Assembly (NCBI GenBank): GCA_028023455.1
Contig: JAQFVV010000254.1
Coordinates: 992,001 to 1,056,000 of the forward strand
Direction: 5' to 3'
From: Epiperipatus broadwayi
Lineage: Eukaryota; Onychophora; Udeonychophora; Euonychophora; Peripatidae
Length of the DNA stretch: 64,000 nucleotides
Part shown: piece after piece, positions 22,861 to 35,567 of the stretch
Layout: each line of letters starts with the position of its first letter
Numbering within the stretch: position 1 is the first letter of the stretch
Translations under genes and position numbers: made by a program
Notes under the pieces: model-generated
The model's input: only the letters and a program-made list of their open reading frames with translations
Databases searched by the model: none
Told to the model about the DNA's origin: nothing

Positions 22861-23580
22861 GTCTTTTATTGTATCTTTATTTATATGAATTTAAAAAGAA
22901 TGTGGAAGCATGGAGGTTGTTTAATATATCTATAAAGCTATTATACATGGGAAAGGTGAATAATTCCTAAGTATGTGTACGTTTAAAATTTAAAAAGCAG
23001 ATATATTAGTCTTTAACTGAGGTTTAAAGTTTATATCTGTGCTAGAGATAATCCCTAGTTTAGTAAATGATTAGCAATAATTATTATTGTATTTATCTGT
23101 GGTGGATGGTGTCAAAGTTATGAGTGGAGTAAGTTTGACAATGGCAAATAAAAATGTAACAATTTATTATACATAAATACTCTTCATATAATAGAGATAT
23201 ATGTGAAAGATAGTGATCTGTATCAACTGATGAGTGCTGATTCAAAATGAAATGCATCTTGGGGGTCATTTGTCTTTTATTGTATCATTATTTATATGAA
23301 TTTAAAAAGAATGGGGGCAAGTATGGAGGTTGTTTAACATATCTATAAAGATATTACACATGGCAAAGAGAAAGGTGAATAACTCCATGTGTGTGTGTGT
23401 GTGTTTAAAATTAAAACATCAGATATATTAATTTTTAACTGAGGTTTAAACTTTATATCTGTGATAGAGATAATCTTTAGTTTAGTAAATGATTAGTAAT
23501 AATCATTATTGTATTTATCTGAGACGGTGTTAAAGTTGTGAGTGGAGTGAGTTTGACAGTTGTAAATAAAAATGTAACAG
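22861..23580 (+). repeat. F410 repeat, tandem pair, period 411 bp
   Basis: Two direct copies. The landmark CTTTTATTGTATC starts at 22863 and 23274. Each continues through GGAGGTTGTTTAATATATCT, TTAGTAAATGATTAG and TGTAAATAAAAATGTAAC. The core motif with ACTGATGAGTGCTG lies at about 23229. Head-to-tail arrangement here contrasts with the inverted pair at 17.1-17.7 kb. Confidence 0.85.
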
Positions 23581-24559
23581 AAAATTAATCTATGTTGATA
23601 ACTTCATAAAAAAAAGATCCATTCTGTAAGTAAAAAAGTTTGGAAATCTTTTTCAAAAATTGGAGTTCTATTTTTAACCCAACAAAGACAAACAATTTTA
23701 AATAACGGAACCACCTCATAATCTTAATATGAACATTTCCCACAATGGGCTAAAACACAATCTAATCTATTATTTAAAAGTAATTTGGATCAAAACCTAA
23801 CTTATTTTCCATATTTATCTAGACTTCGATCTAAAATAATTTTTAGAAATGACCTGTTTGGAAAACTAACTGGCACTTCTTTGAGTGGCTTACAATCATT
23901 TCATATGCAATTTTCCATAGGACTACCATATTGACTACTCTCAAATGTATTCCATTGCAATGGATTCTTGTTATTTCTCATATTCCTCAACTAGATATCA
24001 GAGTAGAACATGTTTCAAAAGATATATAACTTTTTAAAGTAGTTTGGACTTATCAATAAATTAAAATATAACTCTACCACCTAACATGCACCTTCAATCA
24101 AACTTTCCTTTCTGGATGTTTATCCAAAAATATACAACTGAACAAACTTCTTATGAAATACCAAGCTTTTTTATTTTTTTAGATTTAACAATAAAAACAG
24201 TTGCATTTGACTTTCCAAGAAAATTACTGGAATGTCACCAATAGATTCAGGACAACCCAGGATTGTAGTCTCACCTCATTCACAAATGAAAATGTAACAG
24301 CCACTAATCAATGTAGATATGGATAAATCAAAACCATAAATTACTTAATGAATGACTATCAAATTTATTTCTACAATGGTAGATTTGCAAAAATTAACCC
24401 TAGTAAAATAACTACTAATTGGAATCTCTACAAGTTACTTTGCAATATTTTATTAATAATTAGATTGTCCAAACAAAATCTATACATGAAATAAATAATA
24501 ATAATAATAATATATCAATTAAGATATAATATTTTTAGGTGATGTGATGCACTATGACT
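23581..24559. other. AT-rich interval, nothing recognised
   Basis: Slightly less AT-biased than its neighbours, with pieces such as 23620-24300 that could be decayed coding sequence. I can find no frame or motif. Confidence 0.45.
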
Positions 24560-25673
24560 TCTCCTTTATTGAAGTCAGGACTCTCAGCCACTATGCCCAG
24601 AGAAAACTGTTTGCACCTTACTTTCCCATTCTCCTAAGTATTTCCCATATTCTTCTCTATTATGCTCCATCCCATTTCCACAATAGTATCTTTATTCAAT
24701 CTATGGCCTTTTATCTAGATTCTCCTTATGTTTTTTCAAACCCAGCTTAAAAACCAAGAATCCAGTTTATGTATAATCACTTTGTTTATACTTATTCTCT
24801 CATAACATCATTATGTGTCCCCTTTCTGCTAAGCATTTACATTCAATTAATAGATGCCTAATATTTTTCATGCCTTCCTTACATAACTTGCAGAATAAAT
24901 CACCCACATTTTTTCATTTATTGTTGCTAAAAATCCTGTTCAAGTCTTAAACAGTAAACTATTTCCCTTGCTATTATCAAAACTTAACTTACACCCAATA
25001 TCCTATTTACTTCTATATATATATATTTAAACTCTTTTTATTCTTCATACTGGTTTTCAATCTCTTCAACTCCCTATTTTTTATTAATGCATCTATTCTT
25101 CTATCCAAGTCTTTGCCTCTATAACACTCAACAATTCTCCTAACACAATCAACCTATCTTTTGTATAAGTATATTGTCATAAAGTCTTTACCCAAATCTT
25201 CAGCATACTGTACTACCTTTCTCACCCATCTTGTTGCCCATCATTTACTCATAACCCAAATAAATACTATTTTAGCTATTTTCCTATTATCCATAAAATG
25301 CAATTAACCAAATATTTTCATTTTGCTTTTTGCATTTCTCGTATAAAAATTTGACCATCCCATGAAGTGCCTGCTTTGCTGTCCGCATATCTGCATCTAA
25401 TACATGTCTTCCTATTTCTCTTTGTATCTTTTCTAAGTAATCTAACACTCCTTTATTAACACAATGCATTGTTATCATAAGTTAATCCTGCTACTGCCAC
25501 TCCCATACAATTCTAGCTACATCATATTTATTATACAATAACACTGTTAATTTCTTTATCAATCCCTTTCTTTTCTTTGCTTCATTTATCATTTTTCCCC
25601 CATTTATCCAAGCAATTTCTCTGATTACTTAAGACCATTCCCAAATAGTTATATCTATTCAGCACATTTAAAT

Positions 25674-25988
25674 TTATATCCTCCAATAAAATTTCTTTGT
25701 TCTTTCACCAGTATTAATCATCATTACTTTTGATTTTTCTTCACTAAATTTAATCTCCATCTTTTTACTCATTCTTTTGCATGTCTTCCACATAACTTCC
25801 ATATCTTCCCTACTTTTTGTGCACAAGAAGATATCATCAGCAAATAAAAGACCTGATAATATATACACTCCCTTACTATCTGTTAATGGTATCTCTACCC
25901 CTCTTCCTAGTTTTTTATTGCTCTCTCCATTTCTCTTAAATATAACAAAAACAAAATAGATGACACAGGGCACCTTTGTCTTAGTCAC
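25674..25988 (-). pseudogene. LINE reverse transcriptase catalytic fragment
   Basis: This is the longest preserved piece of the LINE RT, 104 codons. It covers the palm motif FADD (the two aspartates bind metal) and the following helix with KKMEIKFSEEKSKV. The upstream PLSP-type motif is degenerate (PCVIYFVF), and stops close the frame on both sides. RT would copy its own RNA at a nicked genomic site; this copy cannot. Confidence 0.85.
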
Positions 25989-26421
25989 ACCTCACTTTGA
26001 ATTCTTAACTGATTTTATATTTTCTAATTGATATGTATAGTAATTATTTTCATACAATCTCTTAATAAGATCCACTAAAGCTTCATTCATTCCCAAGTTT
26101 CTATTTACTCTATGCTATACCTTCTCTATATAAAGACCATATATAACTGTCTACCATATTCCTATTATATCTATAAGTTGTGTGACTACAAATAAACTAT
26201 CTCCTGTATGCCTATATTATCTAAGATGTCTTTGCAATTCTCCCACTATATTATCTTCTTCAATCCATTTTGCCACCCTTCCAGCCACCATATATGTAAA
26301 AACTTTATATAACACTGACTGACATTAGCATTATCAGGCTATAATTTTTTCACTTTCTATTATCCTTATTCTTTCCTTTAAATAATAACCTTACTCTGGT
26401 ATTATTCCAGCTATCTGGAAA

Positions 26422-26667
26422 TTATCTTTTCTGTACCATCATATTAAAACAAGATAATAGATTTAATTTTGCCCTATTCCCCAAATCTATCATGATCTCT
26501 GCTGCCCATTCATCTAAACATCTTCCCTTCCCTCTTTTCAAATTCTTCCCTGCTTCATTCAATTCATTTTCTGTAAATCTAATACTTCCCTCTTTTCTTC
26601 TGAGCGTAAGCTTGTGGCTAAGACCTGTAGAGGTCCCTACCTTTGAATTTTTCAGACGCTTATTCAT
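26422..26667 (-). pseudogene. LINE reverse transcriptase N-terminal fragment
   Basis: 81 codons with K-x-GKGRCLDEWAAEIMIDLG, matching the K-x-x-K-(A/S)-x-G-x-D-x-(I/W)-x-x-E pattern that opens the RT finger/palm region in LINEs. Upstream in the protein sense it runs into unrelated sequence near 26590-26690 (see the whole-element entry). Confidence 0.75.
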
Positions 26668-27740
26668 AAGGTTACAGCCTTAGTAAATATTACTTAATAT
26701 AATAATGTGTGTTTAATAAAATTTATAATTATATGCTTTTATGTTTGTTATCACTCTGCCCTTCAAATCTAACATCTTTTCTGTATTCATTACATATTTA
26801 TTTAAGATTGTCTCTAATTCTTCTCTAGAGCTATACTCTTTTCCCTCAACATTTAGTAATACTATTTGTCTTTCCCCTAGATCTCTTCTTTTAATATATT
26901 TCCAAAATTTTTTACTCTTATGTTTTACACTTTTATACCATCCTTTAATAATTTACTATTTAATTTCATCTTTTTCTCTATAATTATCTATTTTAGCCAA
27001 CTTCTTTTTTAAAAAATAGTTTTCCCATTTAATATTAACATCTTTTTGCTGTCTTTGTTTTTAATATCACATTTATATACTCTGGATGCTTTTTCCTTAT
27101 CTTTTACACTTTTACTAATTCTCACTTTTCTAATACTTTTATTCTTCTGAATATTCTCACCTAAAACCCTATTTGCCACTTTTTCTACTTCACCACACCA
27201 GTCCTTACATTCATTCCAAACAAATTCTTCCACAATTTCTTCTAATTTAATTTATATTCTTCTAACTTATTCTTATCATTCTTCTCCATTCACATCATTC
27301 ACTATTCTTTCTATTTTTATTACTGTTTTTCATCACATTACTATCCATTTCTATTATAAAGAAATTATGATTACTATTACATACTCTCAGGTCATTATCA
27401 AACACTTTAATTTCCATACTTTATTCATTTCCTCTTTCTCTACTATGATATAAGCTATTGTTCGAAATATGTTATTTTTGCACTATGTGTATTGTCCATC
27501 ATAAATATTTGATAAATTTCCAATATTCAAATTTGCTCTTTGACAAAAATTTTTCAAAAGCTGTTCATTTTTGTTATCCATATTATCAATTTCTTCAATA
27601 TAACCATTCAAATCTCCTATAACCATTATCTTCTTCCCCCCTTTTTGAAACTCTGTATATCCTTAACTAGGCATTTATATATGCTACTGTTTCACTGTAT
27701 TATAGTTTGACTATCTCCAGTGACCCTATAGGATCCATTG

Positions 27741-28445
27741 AATTCTTTTAGTGCCATCTATATTATATTTTAATTAATTATTATTTTTTATCATCTAACT
27801 GCCTTAACAGATGACACTTCTGATGGGTGCTTGAATTTTATTAAGTTGACACTTCTGCAAAGCATATTCCCTAAGATAATGACATATGGTGAAATAATTA
27901 ATTAAATTTAAGGTAAACAGTGCTAGGAAATTTTTCACCATCTTCTAAAATTATATATATTGTTAACAAATAGCTTGGGGTAATGGCAAAACGTCAACAT
28001 CCCCATTGAATAGATAAAATGTCATAGTCAATGAACAAATAACATTGTCAATGAATAATCATCAACAATTATAAAATGAGTAAATATAAAAAGAATAAAA
28101 TGAATATATGCAAAGAGTGAGCATTTAAGTTGTAAACAAATAATAAACAATTTATAAATATAATAACTTACATCACCAGCATTAAACAAAATTATCAAGA
28201 GTCATCCTTTGTGACTATTCAAAAGAGATACACTATAAAAGAATCTAATTATCTTCTAGACAGCACCAAACTTAGGGCATTCTATAACACAATCATCTGC
28301 ATGCATGTTATAATTGACTATTTATTAGTCTGCTTTACAATGACATGTTTATTTCATGTTTAAACTTCATTGTATCAATATTTCATACTCTGTAGTCAAG
28401 TTGCAATCTTTAAGTGTCCATACATATTCAATGGACTATTAATAA
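27741..28445. other. AT-rich interval, nothing recognised
   Basis: No gene or repeat partner supported. Confidence 0.5.
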
Positions 28446-28560
28446 GAATGGATTTCCATTATTGCTATTAAAAGGTAAGAAGGTTGCCTTGACAGCAGTG
28501 AGAAATATTGATTACTATCCTTATTGTGAATGTTTATGTGGTTACTGGTAGTTTCTAATG
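28446..28560 (+). repeat. Dispersed repeat, copy 1 (partner at 55338-55440)
   Basis: Shares GATT(T)CCA, TATTGxTA and TTGCCTTGACAGCAGT landmarks in order with 55338-55440, where the last reads TTGCCTTGACAACAGT. Family unknown. Confidence 0.6.
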
Positions 28561-28799
28561 GTTAAATACTAAAGTATTTCTCATAATAAAAAACTGGGAT
28601 CCTAATACATGCTGATCATTACCAGTGTTCTTGTCATACCATGACTATACAGTGTACTGGACGTTACACAGCGGTACAGAGACATGAGACTTGAACTAGG
28701 ATTGTTGAGGATGAATCTACAAATAAGATATATGAATTCACAAATAAGATATATGAATTATAATAATACATAATTATATAAAATCTTTTTATATTTAAA

Positions 28800-30530
28800 A
28801 ACTAACCAAAATAAAGATTCAAACTCTGGATTGGATTTTTAATGTGTTTTAATATCAAACTAGCATGAATACAACGTATATTTACATATAGCGATTTCAC
28901 TTTGGATAGATTTACATTTATTACGTTAACACTGAATAATTCTTAATTGTTGTTAACCGGAGTTATACAATATGTTGCTTTAGGTCATGTGCGTGAATTC
29001 ACTTTGCCAAAATAAACTCTCTTTACACAAGAAATGAAAGATCGATAAATGATTTAAATTAGCAGGAGCCATACATCCAAAGTTATAAAGCACGTTTATT
29101 TATAGCAAAAATAAAAACATTTATTTTATTTTTATATTTTACATATATTTTCCTTTGACTATTATTAGTGAATGAAAAATATACGCATATACGGGAATGG
29201 TTAATTAATTTTAAAAGGGTAGGCAGCTTTAAACCAAGCGCACTACAGGAATCTATACAAAACTTCTTCTAACATGATTCACACTTCTCATACCCTTATT
29301 TCTTAATGGGATAAAACAAGCAAAACAATTTAATGAATGGATATTGTAACTACTAACATAGAAAGGTTAAACATATATGTAGGAAAACCCCAGCTTGTCA
29401 AATAGTTTCGTCATTGAACGTATTTTCATGAAGAAGACGTATGTTCGCACGTATGGCAAAATGGTACGAAGGTTGAGGTTTTGGTGATATGGGAGCTGGC
29501 ATATGATCTCTTCCATAGAGTATCCAAAACCTTAGCCTCGCATTCCACAAGGAGTATAATCCCTGATTACGAACAATTTTACAAGGGAGGGAAAACTTCG
29601 GATTCTCGAAGATTCCTGAATGACCAAGCATTTGAAATACTGAAGAATTGTTAAGCTATGCCAGAAGTACAATATACATATGAGAATAAAAATAGTGTTT
29701 AATATAATAACTGTAATGGTTTAATTCCCCTGCATAATGGTATGTACAATAGTGAATCAGGTTATAAATATCAAATAAGACATTTAATTAATTATTTATT
29801 TGATTAGTCAGTTATGCTTTCCCATATATGCTTCAAACAAAATTAAAACTTCTAATTGTTTGGTCCATTTGGTGATGACAGTAATTAATATTTCATTCTT
29901 TATTGCGATCTTTCATGAACAAAAATAAAAAAAATAATAATAAACGAGAGTTTTAGAACGATCAATCCCGCGAGTCTATTCTAACATAATATATATTCAA
30001 TCTTACAGGGAGCAAATGATAAATAAATCCTTATCATTACAATTGACTTTGCTTTTGTTTCTCCTTTTAAAAAAACAAAACAATTATATATCAAACTCGT
30101 GAGGTTGAACTGAACTGGCATATTGCTAAAGAAAACTTTGAAAAAAATATTAAACAGAATGCACAGACTTATAAAGCCAGAATAAAGTGAAATCGGAGTT
30201 TGTATTATAAGAAAATATATTATGTATATAGAGAGGTCTTACTAGTAAAATTAAATATAAATATATAAAAGAAACAATTAATATTTAGAGATAAGTACCG
30301 ACAACTTTACATAGCTAGTGGACTGTTACCTTGGCATGCTTGGGGTGAATGGTTAAATGTTTCATTCTCTGAACTTCAGTTGCATGGATCAGCCTAGTGG
30401 TCAACAGTCTTGGTCACTATGGATCTTTCATCAGTGGCAGCATTCTTCCATGGCAGGAATTTCATGGCATCATACTAGAGGCAGCATTGAGAGGCACAGG
30501 GAAAGATGATTCGGGCCCTAATCAACTGTC
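28800..30530 (-). repeat. Long dispersed repeat, copy 1 (partner at 41690-44050)
   Basis: Collinear landmarks shared with 41690-44050 include GATTCAAAC...TGGATT (28818), GGGAATGGTT (29195), GGCAGCTTTAA (29222), TACTAACAT (29352) and CTCGTGAGGTTG (30098). A minus-strand open frame at 29398-29631 (77 codons) ends in LLHENTFNDETI. The partner copy keeps NDET in its best matching frame, so some of this may be old coding sequence. A GC-richer block at 30330-30530 matches only weakly in the partner. I do not recognise the family. Confidence 0.55.
29398..29631 (-). CDS. Unrecognised short open frame in the long repeat
   Basis: 77 codons, starting at the ATG at 29629-29631. Composition is less AT-biased than chance frames here, with a Pro-rich middle (PAPISPKPQP) and no membrane segment, signal peptide or known motif. 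It lies in a dispersed repeat and its paralogue at 42.7-43.0 kb is interrupted by stops. It could be a fragment of a transposon protein or an exon captured by one. I assign no function. Confidence 0.25.
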   Translation of the reverse strand: MLGHSGIFENPKFSLPCKIVRNQGLYSLWNARLRFWILYGRDHMPAPISPKPQPSYHFAIRANIRLLHENTFNDETI

Positions 30531-31894
30531 ATTTTAAAACTAAGCACAAAAACGTAAAAGCAAAGTGTAAGACTAAGACTTAGACTGTCCAACCCAAACT
30601 AAAAACTGACTTTTATCTCTAATCTATTCTATTTTTACCACCCAAGCTATTACAGGAATGTTTTGGCTCATTTGCCAAGAGGCAGATGAAACAATTATTA
30701 AATTCCTGAGCAAATTACAGTCCATTTTAATTAAAAGTAAGATATAAGAAGATATGGTTCAAATCTCTTTCATTAGCAAAACTTTTAATTAAAGTCTTTA
30801 AATTATAAAAGTAAAACTATGATGAGACGATATTTTGATTAATTAAAATCAAGCATTTAAAATATTTAATTAGTGAAGAAAACTTCACAATGGGCTGATT
30901 TGAACCTGCCATCTTGGTTATATCTTCTTTCTTTTATATTTTTACAAATGTGAAATTAAATGCAAATAATTTTTACAAATGACAAACTTTATGTGATAAA
31001 AAAAAAATTCTCTTTTAAATAAAAAAAACAAACTTAAAATATTCAAAAGTATGAAAATATCAAAATAACAGAATCAAAAATTATAAAATATTTATTATAA
31101 TAGTTTGTAATATATATAATTACATATATATATATATGATGGCACTGTTAGTAATTTGAATATTGCTGGGTTTGAACCCTTATACATGTTAGTTTATTTT
31201 AGGTAGGAAAACATGAAGCTCACTCTGACTACAGAATGATTGCTCCAACAGGTTAACTATAAACTAATTTATAATCTCTATAAATAAAGTACAGTGAATG
31301 AACTGTAAAGATGATCTTGACATCTGTGACATTCAGAGAACTTTCAGGTTGTTCAAACGTAAATCCCCACATATAAATAAACCATTATTGCTCTAGAGCT
31401 AGCTCGGGATCAAAACACTCTAGGGACTATAACAGTGAACAAAACAAAATATAAATGTATATGCTTAATCTATTTTAACTTAAATAGTCATACTAGGATA
31501 ATCTTTCAATTCCTTAAAACATCATATCATGCTAAAATCAAGTCACATAACTTCCAATTCATAGAACAGATAACAGGAAGAATAAAACATTAACACTTAA
31601 ACTTTTTAACAATTATTTAATAAAATTAACCACTGAATAATAAATTTAAAAAATTTAAAAATATAACATGACAATTCCAAATCTATGTTTCCACATAAAA
31701 AATATAATATCATAACACAATTTTATTTTCTGTTGATTCCTATTACTAAATTATTTAATATTAGTTTGACACTTCCGTTTTTGAAAAAAATTAAATCTGA
31801 AACAACATTTCACAATAAGAGATATAAAAAATTAAGACTGGCTAAAATCTTGTCCTTTTTTATAAAAATGGAAATGTACCATAATTCTTTTTGC
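30531..31894. other. AT-rich interval, nothing recognised
   Basis: No gene supported. Contains a TA run near 31125. Confidence 0.5.
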
Positions 31895-32095
31895 CAAAGA
31901 GGCAAAATTCTCCATACAGTAGTGCCACTCAGTGCAATCCAGAGAAATCAATGGATGCCAGAAGGCTTGTGCATAAAATCCCTATCTAGTGCCTACTCAT
32001 CCAATATCCCCAGATTAGTTTCTAGCTTGTGGCTTTCATCAGAGAAGAGTCTTGCATCTGAGAGCACTGCACCTAGATCTTAGGATCATGTGATG
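31895..32095 (+). repeat. REP480 family, single-arm fragment
   Basis: Runs from GCAAAATTCTCCATACAG through TGTGCATAAAATCCCTATCT and AGTTTCTAGCTTGTGGCTTT to CACCTAGATCTTAGGATC. The inverted partner arm is absent. An open frame at 31685-32083 crosses into it and is an artefact. Confidence 0.8.
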
Positions 32096-33144
32096 TTAGA
32101 TGGTTTAAATCCTTTTTGCAAATTTTGGAGGGGAAATACAATAAATAAATAAAAAGATTATCATCAAAAAAAGATTAGTCATTATTACTTATACTAAAAA
32201 TTATTTGCTAATATACATGTACACACTACAATACTTTTTTACTATGATTTTTTTTTCTTTTAGCTCTCCTCTTGAATTAATAATTTTTTAAATTTTTTTC
32301 CCAGATAAACTTTTCCTTTTTGTTTCTTCAAATAATTTGCTTTAAATTTAGAATAATAATTTTCAGGGTGGGTTATCAGAAATTGAATTAATTTATAACT
32401 GGCATTAAATGTTCCATTATCTTCTTTTGATGCTAATATTAATTTCCAAATTAACACAAATTTCCAGGGTATATTAATACAGATTGATTTTATTCATTTT
32501 CCAATATAATAATTTGCAGACCATGTTTTACACAGGCTGAGACAATCATGCTTTTGAATGAAGACTAGACTTATTGAAAAATTTTCCAGGGAATTCTAAT
32601 TTTTTTCTAATGATCAGATTACATGTTGGTTTGATAAAGCATAGCTTTTAACTAAAGCTTAGTACACGGTTTCCTTCAAATCCATTTCAAAATCATTTTT
32701 TAAACTAGTAGTAGAATTAGTTTTGCTTCAGGTTATAAAATTATTTTTGATCATTATCCTTGCAACTGAACTGCTACTACTGTTTTCATCAATAGTTAAG
32801 CCAATGAGGTTTGCTGCTTTAACCTGCTCCCTATCTTATTTTGAAATATTCTTGTATTCATCCAATCACATATTGTTTTAGACATGGCAGCATTAAACCC
32901 ACATCAATAAATTTTATTTTTAAAAATGGTTATTTCTCTTCTTTGTTAATTAATAAAAAAAATCTAATCATATCCTATTCATTGAAAAACATCTTTTGTA
33001 GTTATTTTTTCTTCTTAATTTTCCAAAAATTGTATAATCTTTAATTTCACTTTGATTTGAAAAATACATTGCTTTGTTTTAGCGAGAGACAAAGACAGAA
33101 ACAAAAATCAACTTCAATTACTTTTAAAATAGCATTCTATATGA
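32096..33144. other. AT-rich interval with faint similarity to 54.6 kb
   Basis: No gene supported. The stretch at 32775-32830 shares CTACTACTGTTTTC and AAGCCAAT-type landmarks with 54595-54640, a possible small repeat pair. Confidence 0.4.
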
Positions 33145-33761
33145 ACCACTAAACATCATATGATCACTATTTCTCATGCTAGCACTAACTGTTATTAAAA
33201 CAGGCAAAACTCTCCATAAAGTAGTGCCACTCAGTGACAACCAGAGAAATCAATGGATGCCAGAAGCCTTGTGCATAAAATCCCCATCTAATGCCTGCCC
33301 ACCCAATATCTCCAGACTAGTTTCTGGCTTGTGACCTTCGTCAGTGAGGAGCTTTGGATCTGAGAGCACTGCACCTAGGACTTAGGATCTAATGCAACCC
33401 TCCAGCAGCCACCTTTTATCTCTATTTAACTACAAAACATGAGGATAAAATTGAAAACACAATAATATTTTCAATCTAAGCTCAATAGCTTATATAGTCA
33501 TATGGGTCTAAATCCAGTTCAGTACCCATACATTTTGGTATCTTTGGTCAGTACCTATACATTTTGGTATCTTTAGCTCTTTAACAACCATAGCCACCAC
33601 TATCCTATTAGGCAGAATTGGTGTTAATCCAATAAACATCACATGATCACTATTTCTTATGCTAGCACATAACTGTTATTAAAACAAGCAAAACTCTCCT
33701 TACTCTGGTTGGCACTGAGTGGCACTACTGTATAGAGAGTTTTTGCCTGTTTTAATAACAG
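33145..33761 (+). repeat. REP480 family, near-complete unit with inverted ends
   Basis: The block 33145-33216 (GATCACTATTTCTCATGCTAG ... CTGTTATTAAAACAGG ... ACTCTCC) recurs directly at 33627-33700, giving a unit of ~482 bp. The outermost 60 bp (33189-33244) also recur inverted at 33706-33761, ending GTTTTAATAACAG. Internally it holds a small direct duplication (TACCTATACATTTTGGTATCTTT near 33520 and 33550, partly mutated). This is the best copy in the window for defining the family. Confidence 0.8.
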
Positions 33762-34589
33762 CTATAAAAAAATGCTGAAGCATAACTATAACAGATTGAG
33801 ATTTTTAATATGCCTAGAAGTTCAATTATACTCCATTAAACAGGCAATAATAACTTGTTTTGAAAGTTGTTAATAAATAATTATTTTTATAACTTTCACT
33901 ACTTTTAGATAATAAAGCATAAATTGCCAACATAATCCATCTTTTACTTATAGATGTTGCCATGACAGCAGATTCTATGGTTTATTTAAGTTATGACTGT
34001 TATTATGTGATATGTAAAAATATGTGCATGTATTTTCTTATAATTAATTGCTTGGTAGTTGTAGGATTTTAAAGCACCCTGCTAATTAGATAAACATACC
34101 ATTTTTTTAATTGACAGTACTGATATTTTTGTGAGTATTTCTTAATTGAAAACCAATCTGAAAATTTTAATTATAAATCTATTATTTTACAATTTTAATC
34201 AATTTCATATAATCTTCAAATTATCAAAATATACTCTAGCCTTTGTACAAGATATTATTTTAGTATACAGATATTAATCAATATTTGACTTTATGTGTAT
34301 CTGGAAACAGTCGAATAAATCTAAAAATTATGCTCTATATCAACCGCACCCAGCTATGATTATGAAGCCATAGAGCTTTGAAAGCGCTAAGCTTTAAATA
34401 AATTTAATAATATATATAACTTCTTTAACGAGCGCTATAAGCGCATAATTATTGATACTCTATATTTATGTAAATGGGTTTAAAATATTATGGTAAATCG
34501 CATTTTAGCTATTGTGAGTCATTCATTATTTTTGCATCCAAATCAGTTCAAACTTGCAGGTTAAATATTAATAGATATAATAAGCATCT
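33762..34589. other. AT-rich interval, nothing recognised
   Basis: No gene supported. A small inverted motif, GAGCGCTATAAGCGC, lies near 34430. Confidence 0.5.
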
Positions 34590-34772
34590 CTATACTTCCC
34601 CATTCTTTTTAAATTCATATAAATAAAGATACAATAAAAGACAAATGACCCACAAGAGGCATTTCGTGCTGAACCAGCACTCATCAGTTGGCCCAGGTCA
34701 CTATCTAGCATACATATCTCTATTATATGAAGAGTATTTATCTAGAGTAAATTGTTACATTTTCATTTACCA
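34590..34772 (-). repeat. F410 repeat fragment
   Basis: Reverse-complement match to F410, including GATACAATAAAAGACAAATG and the core (CTGAACCAGCACTCATCAGT here). Ends near TGTTACATTTTCATTTACC. Confidence 0.85.
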
Positions 34773-35567
34773 TCAGAATGTTTATTAGAGATTGTGGCAT
34801 ATCCATAAGAAAACGTGTAATTGGACTAAAATAGCTGGTTAAGTCTTAACAATTTAACAATACTATACCATACTATTTTTAGACAATAAAAGCTTACAAC
34901 AAGTAAAAGAAAAGCCACTAAAAATAACAAATATTAATTAGATTATGATAAAACTATATTGCAAAATTAAAATTTGCACTTAGAATCTCAATAACTATAT
35001 TCTCAGCAAACATTTGAAATAACTGTTAAGCAAAATATTGATAATATCGTTTATTTTAACAAAGCAGTTAACTGGAATTATATAAAAAAGAACTAAACTA
35101 GTTAAAAGTTGTAAAATAATATTGAATTTTTAAAACTTTTATTGGCAAAATCATTTTGATAAAACTTATTTATTAAAAGTGATGCCATATATAAGATTTA
35201 TTGATCTTGATAAACATTACAGTTTAAAAATCTTTCATTTATCAGACTTATGGTTCAAGGTATTTACTTTCTTCTTTTTTTTTAAAGCCAAGTTATATTT
35301 ACTCAAAGACAGCTTTTTAGAGCGAGTAAAAAATCCGTTTAAAATCTAATGAGTTTTATATATATAAAAAATTAAATGTGAAAACTATTTAGAAGACACA
35401 GTGTGTATATATCTTACAATTTAAAAAGTTTATTTTATATTTTTTGTCTTTGATAAATTTTAAAAATATCAAATCAACAATTGTGAAGCATCTACGATAT
35501 TATAAAGGTCAAGAGTTTAAAAAATAACAAAATTAAGATTTCATCTTTTGCATAAAGTGTGAACTGG
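34773..35567. other. AT-rich interval, nothing recognised
   Basis: No gene or repeat supported. Confidence 0.5.

Larger units (their letters stand above)
24560..27740 (-). mobile_element. Decayed non-LTR retrotransposon (LINE) with APE endonuclease and RT
   Basis: Read leftward, domains appear in LINE order. An endonuclease segment (27300-27700) has VIGDLNG followed by a D-x-x-N-x-x-LL-x-x-FC pattern typical of APE-type endonucleases. RT-region pieces follow: a GKGRCLDEWAAEI motif (about 26520) and LLFADDIFL (about 25840), the catalytic FADD motif, followed by a SEEKSKVMM motif. Next is a LEKIQREIGR segment (25287-25478) common downstream of RT. Last is a zinc-finger-like CKLC...H...C motif (24831-24902). 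Many stops and frameshifts break it. It is full of small open pieces, none functional. The clade is not resolved. A 26.59-26.69 kb stretch seems inserted and resembles the arm of the foldback at 38.05-38.35 kb. Confidence 0.85.

Noticed and set aside
24544-24750. 68-codon plus-strand frame
   Set aside because: Lies opposite the decaying 3' end of the minus-strand LINE and has no motif.
30330-30530. Exon of a host gene
   Set aside because: GC-richer, but no open frame with splice sites could be supported, and it sits at the edge of a dispersed repeat.
31685-32083. 132-codon plus-strand frame
   Set aside because: Begins in AT-rich DNA and runs into a REP480 fragment; other REP480 copies do not keep the frame.
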